DNA of 64,000 bases, taken from positions 1-64,000 of the forward strand of contig CANQWQ010000003.1 in assembly GCA_947627595.1 (NCBI GenBank). The letters are read 5' to 3'. The number at the start of each line of letters is the position of its first letter. The first letter of the stretch is position 1. The stretch comes from an uncultured Clostridia bacterium (GTDB lineage: Bacteria; Bacillota; Clostridia; TANB77; CAG-508). Positions 48,401 through 55,910 of this stretch are shown piece by piece. The notes below the pieces were generated by a model. That model was not told the origin of the DNA. It was given only the letters and a program-made list of their open reading frames with translations, and ran no database searches. The translations under genes and the position numbers were made by a program.

Positions 48401-48759
48401 AAATGATGCAATTTAGAGATTTGAACCCAGGTTTAAAATCAAGGATTGGATTTGAGCTTACTTTTACTGATTATACAGTTGATGAGCTTATTCAAATATT
48501 TGAAAAGAAAGTTCATGATCAAGAATTAGAAGTTGATAAAAAAGCTTTAAATAAAGTTAAAAAGATTCTTGAAGAAGCTAAGAAAGTTGAAAACTTTGGT
48601 AATGGACGTTTTGTTGATAATATGGTTCAAAAGGTTATTATTGAACATGCAAAACGTATGAAAAATGAAGAAAAAATTGAGGTATTAAAGCTAATTACAG
48701 AAGAAGATATTTCAAGTGATATCAAACCAGAGCGTTCAAAAAATAAAATAGGATTTTAA
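45499..48759 (+). CDS. large protein with two CbbX/SpoVK-type AAA+ domains
   Basis: 1086 residues from the ATG at 45499 (RBS TGGAGA; ATG 45496 also possible). An N-terminal unknown region of about 550 residues has a Cys cluster (CNYC, NCC, KKC at about 110-140) that may bind metal. Two AAA+ modules of the CbxX/CfqX-SpoVK group follow: Walker A GNTGTGKT (593-600) with VIDEANTI, and GNAGTGKT (861-868) with FIDEAYSLM. SpoVK has one such module. Probably a remodelling ATPase; partner unknown. Confidence 0.75.
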   Translation: MEDLIQYVRSTFDEKTLKIVNFIERANLLISEMKVDQVKEGDKFVNKQSPNIIELSYLRLCDDDPDFNHNMMGEIFLHYLEYILRDARANWRIDTNRLNQELNGKCNYCNISLNCCPMKALGYIKKCIRDSNINEQVFFYNLMQEIDPEIEGKNDEKEADNIAEKILYLCKTPLDIRGAEFLLDTKAVRITGKDYGKIYYKTIDFELKKVSFINNLYDYFCDDSGINGSFDIADPKISTGYSYMFDHNPAELAVAIKDLSDTSKVNYHLVFNKIYSKLGKFENISKLAYYNEYMNKLDVSLDNNEAITKDIKEVLTYIRNYDKNAKLPYIKFDFLIYTKNSQILDNIVSILNKYCRTYNYLSNKTIVYVDVERFIMRAKDSYDVICQLERLYNDNDFVVFANIDKATNINEYRLEAFFQMIPKLYDRNRRSITIFSGDRKVLEDLIRKYDSVTAMFNHVIDTGCYEAEIIKDKLCKRIKKVGNLSSLARDKISEYVDKNYKQGSQNEAEFIDKAYQDIVFDKFKSEYENEDIRPENIEVETNGPKLEDALEKLNKLVGLTEVKAKVNEIMKYLEYQRKIGEPQNINCNMVFKGNTGTGKTIVTKVMAEILHAMGIIRTNKVIEVSGKDLIGSHLGETAPKTGKIVKNAVDGILVIDEANTIMASKGNADYPIEAVTTLCEGIDRYKDSLVVILSGDTKEMSVFMSKYPNLAARMGFEIGFDDFTVPELIEIFKSKLDEKGYTIEEDALKRVTKNVERAKIARNFGNARYIDNLLEKIYLAHACADKQDDKNLKNIVIQDIEKVENSNIDRDKTVDDILKELNSLIGLKDIKNVIDGFVSVLEFNKKLNRKTDFNMHMIFKGNAGTGKTTVARLIANIYYSLGYINKNKVVEVQSQDLIAEWLGQTGPKTQAVIESALDGVLFIDEAYSLMEHRGSNASYTAEAIATLLKAMEDYKGRLIVIFAGYTEEMMQFRDLNPGLKSRIGFELTFTDYTVDELIQIFEKKVHDQELEVDKKALNKVKKILEEAKKVENFGNGRFVDNMVQKVIIEHAKRMKNEEKIEVLKLITEEDISSDIKPERSKNKIGF

Positions 48760-48763
48760 AAAA

Positions 48764-48792
48764 TGGGAAAAGGGGACAGTCCCCTTTTCCCA
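48764..48792. repeat. palindromic repeat (GGGGACAGTCCCC core)
   Basis: Perfect palindrome with 14-base arms around a single A, right after the AAA+ gene. Sister copy at 32955-32985. It may serve as terminator or as a dispersed clostridial repeat. Confidence 0.88.
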
Positions 48793-48880
48793 AAATTTAA
48801 AATTCACAAAAAAATCATTGAAAATTGTGAGAAAATGTTATAATATGTAATTGAATTTAAACAAGAAAGGAACAAAGAAA

Positions 48881-49804
48881 ATGGATAAAACTTATATTTT
48901 TGGACATAAAAATCCAGATACAGATAGTATTACTTCAAGTTTAGTTATGGCTAATTTAGAAACAAAATTGGGAAATAATGCTGAAACTTATGCTTTAGGA
49001 ACACCTAATAAAGAAACTGAATATGTTTTAAATTATTTAGGAATAGAAGCTCCTAAAGTTTTAAATGATGGGGATGTTCCAGATGGAGCTAATGTTATTT
49101 TAGTTGATCACAATAACCCAGAAGAATCAATTCCAAATTTAGATAATGTTAATATTTTAAAAATAGTTGATCATCACTGTGTTAAAGTTTCAACATCATA
49201 TCCATTATATTATAGAGCAGAGCCAGTTGGTTGTACAGAAACTGTTATGTATAAATTATATAAAGAAAATGGCGTAGAAATCGACAAAAAGATTGCTACA
49301 TTAATGTTATCAGCAATAATCTCTGATACACTTTTATTAAAATCTCCAACTTGCACTGAAGAAGATGTTAACGCTGTTAAAGATTTAGCTAAAATTGCTG
49401 GAATTGATTATGAAAGCTATGGTTTAGAGATGTTAAAAGCTGGAACAGATTTAAGTTCATTTACTACTGAAGAAATTTTATCTTTAGATGCAAAACAAAC
49501 ATCTTTAAAAGATGTTAAAGTTATTATAAATCAAGTAAATACTGCTTCAATTCCAGAAGTTATGAAATTAAAAGCAGATTTAGAAGCTGGAATGAAAAAA
49601 GAAATTGAATCAAAAGGTTTAGATTTGTTTATGCTATTAATTACAGATATTGTAAATAGCAACTCACAAGTTATTGCACTTGGAAAGAGAGCAGATTTAG
49701 TTGAAAAATCTTATGGAGTTAAATTAGAAGACAATACAGCTTTATTAAAAGGCGTTGTTTCTAGAAAGAAACAAGTTATACCAATTATGACTGAAAATGC
49801 GTAA
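48881..49804 (+). CDS. ppaC: manganese-dependent inorganic pyrophosphatase
   Basis: 307 residues from the ATG at 48881 (RBS AAAGGA). DHH-family motifs: YIFGHKNPDTDSITSS (His and Asp metal ligands), LVDHNNPEES, IVDHHCVK and a C-terminal DHHA2 domain with SRKKQV at the substrate site. Hydrolyses pyrophosphate in the cytoplasm. Confidence 0.96.
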   Translation: MDKTYIFGHKNPDTDSITSSLVMANLETKLGNNAETYALGTPNKETEYVLNYLGIEAPKVLNDGDVPDGANVILVDHNNPEESIPNLDNVNILKIVDHHCVKVSTSYPLYYRAEPVGCTETVMYKLYKENGVEIDKKIATLMLSAIISDTLLLKSPTCTEEDVNAVKDLAKIAGIDYESYGLEMLKAGTDLSSFTTEEILSLDAKQTSLKDVKVIINQVNTASIPEVMKLKADLEAGMKKEIESKGLDLFMLLITDIVNSNSQVIALGKRADLVEKSYGVKLEDNTALLKGVVSRKKQVIPIMTENA

Positions 49805-49879
49805 AAAATCTCTTGCAAATAATCTAGCTTACTGATAAAATGTAAGTGTAAAATAGCAAAAAAGAAAGGGGAAGTTGTT

Positions 49880-50416
49880 ATGGTAAATTTAACAATAACT
49901 GACAAAGATTTAAAGGCTACAGAGGCAATTAAAGATTACATTGAAGAAAAATTAACTAGAATTGAAAAATATTATGGTGATGAAGAAATTCTAGCTAATG
50001 TAAAAACAAAAGCAGAAAGAAACAATCAAATAGCTGAAATGTATATTTCTGTAGGTGGCAATTCTTTCAAGGCTGTAACTGAAGATAGAGATTTATATGC
50101 ATCAATAGATAAAGATATAGATATAATAGAAGGTCAAATTAGAAAAGCAAAAACTAAAAAAGAAAAAATGCAAAAAGAAAATTCAATAAAACAAATTACT
50201 ATCACAGGTGAAGAAGAGGTTGGAATTGAAGACGAAGTTCTAAAAACTTTACATTATGAAATTAAACCAATGTCTGTTGAAGATGCTAAAATAGTTTTAA
50301 AAGAAAAACAAAATAGCTTATTCTTACCATTTGTTGATACTGATAGTAAAAAGGTTTGCGTTATTTATAAATTAAATGATGGAAAGAATTTCGGAATAGT
50401 TGAACCAGAAGCTTAA
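49880..50416 (+). CDS. hpf: ribosome hibernation promoting factor, long form
   Basis: 178 residues, ATG after AAAGGGG. The N-terminal HPF/YfiA domain (about 1-100) has LKATEAIKDYIEEKLTRIEKYY. The C-terminal dimerisation domain (about 120-178) has KPMSVEDAKIVLKEKQNSLFLPFVD. Long HPF joins two 70S ribosomes into 100S dimers in stationary phase. Confidence 0.95.
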   Translation: MVNLTITDKDLKATEAIKDYIEEKLTRIEKYYGDEEILANVKTKAERNNQIAEMYISVGGNSFKAVTEDRDLYASIDKDIDIIEGQIRKAKTKKEKMQKENSIKQITITGEEEVGIEDEVLKTLHYEIKPMSVEDAKIVLKEKQNSLFLPFVDTDSKKVCVIYKLNDGKNFGIVEPEA

Positions 50417-50505
50417 GTTCGACAAAACTAGTGGTTTTTCTCTGAGGGAAAAGCTTAAAGATTTATCGAATATAATATTAGCTTAGACAAAATAAATGTA
50501 GTTTT

Positions 50506-50549
50506 AAAAGAAGAAAGTTTTGAAAAGCTTTCTTCTTTTTGCGTTTTTT
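50506..50549 (+). terminator. terminator before the spoIIA operon
   Basis: 12-bp stem AAAAGAAGAAAG / CTTTCTTCTTTT followed by a T run. About 90 bases after hpf carry no gene. Confidence 0.85.
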
Positions 50550-50576
50550 AGAAGCAAATTTTAAGGAGGAGAAAAT

Positions 50577-50906
50577 ATGAAAGTTAATCATTATTTAGAA
50601 GAGAAAATTCTTGAAGTCTTTATAACAGAAGAAATTGACCATCATACATCTTCTATTATGAGAACTAGACTTGATTATGAAATTTCGAGATTTAGACCCA
50701 AAAAAGTAGTAATCAATCTAGAAGGAGTGAAGTTTATGGATAGTGCAGGAATTGGCTTTTTGATAGGAAGATATAAAGTTGCTAAAGCTTTTGATGGAAT
50801 TTTAGAAATCGAGAATGCAAGTGAGAAAATCATGAAAATCTTTGAAATGTCTGGACTTCCTAAAATCATTAAATTTAAAGAAAATAAGAAAGAAGAGGTT
50901 AGTTAA
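50577..50906 (+). CDS. spoIIAA: anti-sigma F factor antagonist SpoIIAA
   Basis: 109 residues, ATG after AAGGAGGAG. STAS domain; [24 protein letters not shown] contains the phosphorylated Ser in DSAG. It binds SpoIIAB to free sigma F in the forespore. First gene of the spoIIA operon. Confidence 0.97.
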   Translation: MKVNHYLEEKILEVFITEEIDHHTSSIMRTRLDYEISRFRPKKVVINLEGVKFMDSAGIGFLIGRYKVAKAFDGILEIENASEKIMKIFEMSGLPKIIKFKENKKEEVS

Positions 50907-50907
50907 T

Positions 50908-51342
50908 ATGGATAATTTAAAAAATGAAATGAAATTAGAATTTTTAAGTAGATCTGTAAATGAAGCATTTGCAAGAGTTGCAGTAGCATCATTTGCTTCG
51001 CAGTTAGATCCAACGATTGAGGAACTTGCTGATATAAAAACTTCTGTATCAGAGGCAGTTACAAATTCTATAATTCATGCTTATGACGGAAAAGATGGAA
51101 TAATTAAAATACATAGTAGATTATATGATAATGAAATTGAAATAGAAGTAATAGATACAGGAATGGGAATTGAAAATGTCGAAGAAGCAAGAACTCCGCT
51201 ATTTACAACAAAAAGCAATTTAGAACGATCTGGAATGGGCTTTACGATTATGGAAAATTTTATGGATGAATTAAAAGTCGAATCTGTAAGTGGACTTGGA
51301 ACAAAAGTCTATATGAAAAAATTGATTAAATCAAAAGAATAG
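50908..51342 (+). CDS. spoIIAB: anti-sigma F factor SpoIIAB
   Basis: 144 residues from the ATG at 50908, one base after the spoIIAA stop (RBS AAGAGG). GHKL kinase fold: [31 protein letters not shown] (N-box), [10 protein letters not shown] (G1 box), [10 protein letters not shown] (G2 box). Holds sigma F inactive and phosphorylates SpoIIAA. Confidence 0.97.
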   Translation: MDNLKNEMKLEFLSRSVNEAFARVAVASFASQLDPTIEELADIKTSVSEAVTNSIIHAYDGKDGIIKIHSRLYDNEIEIEVIDTGMGIENVEEARTPLFTTKSNLERSGMGFTIMENFMDELKVESVSGLGTKVYMKKLIKSKE

Positions 51343-51353
51343 GAGGCTTTTAA

Positions 51354-52067
51354 TTGGAAACAAATGAAAAAAATTTGATAATTAATGTACAATCCGGAAA
51401 TCAAGAAGCTTTAGAAATTCTTATAAAACAGAATAGCGGACTTATTTGGTGCATAGTTAAGCGCTATTATGGAAGAGGTTATGATTTAGAAGATTTATAT
51501 CAAATAGGCTCAATTGGTTTTATAAAAGCTGTAAAAAGATTTAATATTTGCTATGATTATAAACTTTCAACATTCGCGGTTCCGTATATAAACGGGGAAA
51601 TTAAAAAGTTTATTAGAGATGATGGAATGATAAAAGTTAGTAGACATGTTAAAGAGCTCAGTATAAAAATTAAAGAAATAGAAAAATATTATTTTTCTAA
51701 AAACGGAGAAAGTCTTACAGTAAAAGCATTAGCTAATATTTTGAATGAAACTGAAACTAATATAAAAAAAGCAATTGAAAGTGGAAGACAAGTTGAATCA
51801 ATTAACGAAACATTTGCGGAAAATGGAAAAGAGGAGAAAATTGAAAGAATTATTATTGATGATGATCAAAATAGAATTGTCGATAAAATCGTTGTAAATG
51901 ATATAGTTAATAAGCTTTCTTTTAGAGATAAAACAATAATAAAGCTTAGATATTTTAAAGAAAAAACGCAGGTACAAGTTGCTGAAATTTTAGGGATTTC
52001 ACAAGTTCAGGTTTCTAGAATAGAAAAGAAAATTTTAGATGATATGAAAGAAAAAATGGTCGGGTGA
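51354..52067 (+). CDS. sigF: RNA polymerase sporulation sigma factor SigF
   Basis: 237 residues, TTG start after AGGAGG. Region 2: YDLEDLYQIGSIGFIKAVKRF and FAVPYINGEIKKFIRDDGMIKVSR. Region 4: LSFRDKTIIKLRYFKEKTQVQVAE and ISQVQVSRIEKK. First forespore sigma factor. spoIID follows six bases downstream. Confidence 0.97.
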   Translation: METNEKNLIINVQSGNQEALEILIKQNSGLIWCIVKRYYGRGYDLEDLYQIGSIGFIKAVKRFNICYDYKLSTFAVPYINGEIKKFIRDDGMIKVSRHVKELSIKIKEIEKYYFSKNGESLTVKALANILNETETNIKKAIESGRQVESINETFAENGKEEKIERIIIDDDQNRIVDKIVVNDIVNKLSFRDKTIIKLRYFKEKTQVQVAEILGISQVQVSRIEKKILDDMKEKMVG

Positions 52068-52073
52068 TTATAA

Positions 52074-53076
52074 TTGTTTAAAAAACTAAAAAAATTATTA
52101 ATTTATATGTTTTTTATAACTATATTAGTAAAACTATTTGAAATAGCTTTTTTTAGTGAAAAAACTCCTGTAAGTTCAGAAAAAAACTTGCCAGAAAGAA
52201 TTTTATATAAAGAATTTAATTATGGAGATTATAAAACTGTAAAACTCTTACATACTAGTACAGGTGAAGTTGAAGAACTTCCATTAGATATTTATTTATA
52301 TGGAGTTGTAAGTGGCGAAATGCCAGTAACTTTTGAAATCGAAGCTCTTAAAGCACAGGCAATTGTTGCTAGAACTTATACAATTTATCAAATGATGAAT
52401 AACACAAAGCACAAAGACATTGGCGCTGATATTTGTGATAGTTCACTTTGTTGCCAGGCCTGGATTTCAAAGGAAAACAGAATGGCAAGATGGGATGAAA
52501 ATTTAAGAGAAGAAAACTGGATAAAAATTGAAAATTCAGTAAACTCTACAATTGGAAAAGTAATTTTATATGAAGGCCAGCCAATCAGAGCATTTTTCCA
52601 TAGTAATAGTGGTGGAATGACTGAAAGCTCAAAGTATGTTTGGGGTGGAGATTTTAGTTATCTTCAAGCAGTTGAAACAAGCGGGGAAGATGCATATTCT
52701 TCATATAAGTCAGAAGTAACAATTTCAAAAGATGAACTTGTTGTTAAAATGAAAGAAAAATATTCTGATTTTGATATTGATTTTTCAAAAGATGACTGGA
52801 TAAAAATCTTAGAAAATACTGAAACATCTCGGAAGAGTTAGTAAATTAAAGGTAGGAAATAAAGTTTTATCAGGAACAGAAGCAAGAACAATTTTTGGCT
52901 TGAAATCAACAAAATTTGAGATTACAATTGATGGAGATAAAATATATTTTTCAGTTTTAGGTTATGGTCATGGAGTTGGCTTAAGTCAATGTGGAAGTGA
53001 CAGCCTTGCAAAACAGGGAAAGTCAGCAGAAGAAATTATTAAACATTATTTCAAAGATGTGGAAATTAGTGAATAA
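52074..53076 (+). CDS. spoIID: peptidoglycan lytic transglycosylase SpoIID, one CGG +1 shift
   Basis: 333 residues with a +1 step at 52830 (Bacillus 343). TTG start after GGGTGAT. One membrane anchor (about 8-24), then LDIYLYGVVSGEMPVTFEIE with catalytic Glu, LKAQAIVARTYTIYQM, FHSNSGGMTESSKYVW and, after the join, GRVSKLKVGNKVLSG and YGHGVGLSQCGSDSLAKQG. It cuts glycan strands during engulfment. Zero-frame reading ends just after the join, losing the conserved C-terminus. Confidence 0.94.
52830..52832 (+). other. CGG +1 recoding site (spoIID)
   Basis: TCT-C-GGA: the zero frame stops at TAG 52839. Skipping the C restores GRVSKLKVG and the HGVGLSQCG end. Confidence 0.92.
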
Positions 53077-53137
53077 ATTTCTAAAAATAGTAAATACTTC
53101 TAATATAAATTAACAAGAGAAAGGATTGATTTTAGAA

Positions 53138-53920
53138 GTGAATAGAATGGTTAATAATGAAAAAAATAAGAAATTTTTTATGATTGTGTTTTGGTTAACT
53201 TTTGCTGTTGCAATAGCGATATTTATAGGAATTTTTGTGTCAGTAAATAATAAATTTAAGGAAGCTTCAGAAATAGGTTTATTAACGATAAATACGACAG
53301 AATCAATTGTTCCAAATGAATCTGGAACACTTTCAGCAAGTTCAACTCAAGATAAAACTATAAATGGAGTAAGAAACATAGTTGCAAACTTAGTTACAGG
53401 CGGAATGACTGGAAATGTTTCAGCTGGAAAAATAACATCAGAAGAAACAGAACCAGAAACGTCAAAAGCTACTAGTAGTGTAATTGATGAACCAGAAGTA
53501 AAAGAGGATAAAGAACTTTCTTTTATTGCTCCAGTAGCTGGTGAGATAATAACTGATTTTGCAAAAGAAAGTTTAGTCTATTCTAAGACTTTGGATGAGT
53601 GGACAACACACTTAGGAATTGATATTAAAGCTGATAAGACAAGCAGTGTAGTAGCATCTGAAGATGGAGTTGTAAAAAGTGTTAAATCAGATCCAAGATA
53701 TGGCTTAACAGTAATTTTATCTCATGGAGATGGTTATGAAACATTATATGCAAACTTGCAAACTGCTGATTTTGTAAAAGAAGGTGATACAGTTTCTAAA
53801 AATCAAACAATAGGAACTGTTGGAGAAACTTCAAGCTTTGAAATCTCTGATCCACCACATTTACATTTTGAAATGTTTAAAGATGGAGAAAATGTAAACC
53901 CAACTACATTAATGAAATAG
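53138..53920 (+). CDS. spoIIQ: SpoIIQ-like M23 peptidase-fold protein
   Basis: 260 residues from GTG 53138, the start best spaced from AAGGA (ATG 53147 and TTG 53126 are alternatives). One membrane helix (about 12-33), a Ser/Thr/Glu linker, and a LytM domain (about 125-255) with THLGIDIKA, YGLTVILSHGDGYETLYANL and PPHLHFEM. The zinc ligands look intact, as in clostridial and unlike Bacillus SpoIIQ. Works with SpoIIIAH in the engulfment channel. Follows spoIID. Confidence 0.88.
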   Translation: MNRMVNNEKNKKFFMIVFWLTFAVAIAIFIGIFVSVNNKFKEASEIGLLTINTTESIVPNESGTLSASSTQDKTINGVRNIVANLVTGGMTGNVSAGKITSEETEPETSKATSSVIDEPEVKEDKELSFIAPVAGEIITDFAKESLVYSKTLDEWTTHLGIDIKADKTSSVVASEDGVVKSVKSDPRYGLTVILSHGDGYETLYANLQTADFVKEGDTVSKNQTIGTVGETSSFEISDPPHLHFEMFKDGENVNPTTLMK

Positions 53921-53928
53921 ATAAATTA

Positions 53929-53957
53929 GATCCTGCCAAATTCGGCAGGATTTTTTC
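53929..53957 (+). terminator. terminator of the spoIID-spoIIQ unit
   Basis: Stem GATCCTGCC / GGCAGGATT followed by TTTTTC. Confidence 0.9.
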
Positions 53958-54031
53958 TTTGAATTTTTCCTTAAAGTGTAACTTTTTTAAAAATTTGCTT
54001 GTATAATTAAAAAAGATAAAAGGAGAAGAAA

Positions 54032-54589
54032 ATGGAAGAAGACAAAAGATTATATATGGAATTTTTAAATGGTAATCAAGCTTCTTTTGAAACAATTGTA
54101 GATAAATATATTCATAGAATAATTTATTTTATTTTTGGTTTTGTAAAGAAATTTGATGTGGCTGAAGATCTAGCACAAGATGTTTTTGTTTATTTACTAG
54201 TAAATAAAGAAAACTATAATTTTGATTATAATTTAAAAACATATTTATATATGATTGCAAAATGCAGGGCTTTTAACTATTTAAATAAAATGAAAAAATT
54301 AAATGAATTATCTTTTGAAGATTATCAAAATAGTGAAGAGATAGAAGAAATCGAAGAAATCGAAGAGAAAATATTTGACAATATAAGAGATAAAAATTTG
54401 CATGAAGCAATAATAAAATTGAAGCCAAAGCAAGCGAGAATTTTATATTTAGCAAAAATAGAAGAACTTAAAATTAAAGAGATTGCTGAAATACTTAATT
54501 TAAGTGAAAATGATGTAAAAATCTCTATACATAGAGGAATAAGAAAGCTTAAGAAAATAATAGGAGAGGAGGATGATTTATATGTATAA
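54032..54589 (+). CDS. ECF-type RNA polymerase sigma factor
   Basis: 185 residues, ATG after AAGGAG. Region 2: IDKYIHRIIYFIFGFVKKFD-like (FETIVDKYIHRI, AEDLAQDVFVYLL), KTYLYMIAKCRAFNYL. An acidic repeat IEEIEEIEE (about 108-117) separates the regions. Region 4: LKPKQARILYLAKIEELKIKEIA and VKISIHRGIRKLKK. TGTAAC upstream at 53977 may be an ECF-type -35 box for self-activation. Overlaps the membrane protein gene that follows. Confidence 0.88.
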   Translation: MEEDKRLYMEFLNGNQASFETIVDKYIHRIIYFIFGFVKKFDVAEDLAQDVFVYLLVNKENYNFDYNLKTYLYMIAKCRAFNYLNKMKKLNELSFEDYQNSEEIEEIEEIEEKIFDNIRDKNLHEAIIKLKPKQARILYLAKIEELKIKEIAEILNLSENDVKISIHRGIRKLKKIIGEEDDLYV

Positions 54590-55784
54590 CAAAGAAATTA
54601 TGCTAAAAAGAATTTATGAAAAGTATTCTAATTTCACAGAAGATGATGAATTTTTTAATACAAAAATTGGAATTAAAACTCACAAAGAAAAATATTTGAA
54701 AAAGTTTTACAATATAGCAGCAATTTTGATTATCGGAGCATTAATGGGAACGGCTGGATTTGCTACATATCAAGCAATAGCTAGAAAACCAAAAAATTAT
54801 GAGAAATATGATCAGAAAATTAAATTTAATGAAAAATATGATAAATATTCAAAAATTATAGAAAAAGAAGTTGCAAGATCTGCTAGTGGCACAACATTGG
54901 AACTTGTTTCTACAAATTATGATGGTGGATATGTAGTTCTTGAATTAAAAGTTACGTTTAGTGAAACTGATAAAGAGCTATTTGAATTAGACAAATATAC
55001 TTTTGATTTTGCACTTAATAATTCTCCTGTAATTGTTGATGGTGAAGTTCAAGAACTTGTTTATGGTATTAATAAACATGATGTAGAAAAGATTTCAGAC
55101 TTAGAGTATAGAGGATATTATTATGTTTTTATACCAGATGAATATAAAAACAATAAAGAAAATTTTAAGTTAAGTTTCAATAATATGAAACTAGTTCGTG
55201 AAGTAAATACAGAAAATGTAGAGTATGATGAAAATACTACGATTATTGATGATTGGGATAACCCTGTAATCATTTATTTAGATGGAGAATTTGATTGTGA
55301 ATTTTCTGATAAAGATATTAATCTAAAATATTTAAATGATTCAAAGATATCTGATAATCACTTGACTTATGATATTTTAACTCAAAAAATGGAATATGTT
55401 AAAATTACTCCAATGCAGACTATAATTAAAATTAAATCTAATTTAAATGACATGAAGAAAAACACATTAGGTGCTATTGATAATTCAAAAGAATTTATAG
55501 GATATTTAGATTTTAAAATATTAGATGATAATGACGAAGAAATTCATGGAATGATTATAAAACCAAGTAGAGTTTTAACTTTTCCAGATGGTCACAAAGA
55601 ATATTGGGACAGATATCAAATGGGTTCTGCTGTTGGTGCAAACCTTGAAGAAGTAGCTTATTTAGTAATTTCTAATGATGATTATAACAATAAACTTACA
55701 ATTATTCCTACTAAGCAGAAATTTACAGCAGGTCTTGTAAGTGAACCAATAGGAGAAACTTATACGGTTGAAGTTGAGAAATAA
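54582..55784 (+). CDS. putative anti-sigma factor, DUF4179-like membrane protein
   Basis: 400 residues from the ATG at 54582 (nine bases after GGAGAGGAGG, overlapping the sigma gene by eight bases). A cytoplasmic N-terminus of about 45 residues, one membrane helix (about 47-66) and an outer domain of about 330 residues, rich in beta strands, follow the layout of DUF4179 anti-sigma proteins. The role as regulator of the upstream sigma factor is inferred from coupling and topology. Confidence 0.7.
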   Translation: MYNKEIMLKRIYEKYSNFTEDDEFFNTKIGIKTHKEKYLKKFYNIAAILIIGALMGTAGFATYQAIARKPKNYEKYDQKIKFNEKYDKYSKIIEKEVARSASGTTLELVSTNYDGGYVVLELKVTFSETDKELFELDKYTFDFALNNSPVIVDGEVQELVYGINKHDVEKISDLEYRGYYYVFIPDEYKNNKENFKLSFNNMKLVREVNTENVEYDENTTIIDDWDNPVIIYLDGEFDCEFSDKDINLKYLNDSKISDNHLTYDILTQKMEYVKITPMQTIIKIKSNLNDMKKNTLGAIDNSKEFIGYLDFKILDDNDEEIHGMIIKPSRVLTFPDGHKEYWDRYQMGSAVGANLEEVAYLVISNDDYNNKLTIIPTKQKFTAGLVSEPIGETYTVEVEK

Positions 55785-55795
55785 AATTGTTATAA

Positions 55796-55824
55796 GGGGA
55801 CCTCTTTGGAGGTCCCCGTTTTTT
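55796..55824 (+). terminator. terminator of the ECF sigma operon
   Basis: 9-bp GC-rich stem GGGGACCTC / GAGGTCCCC, loop TTTG, then GTTTTTT. Confidence 0.94.
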
Positions 55825-55910
55825 ATGTTTTAGAGAGTGTGATTTTTTCTTGATAAATTGTGGAAAGTGTGATAAAATAAACGAGTATTGAAACTAAGGA
55901 GGAGATTAAA

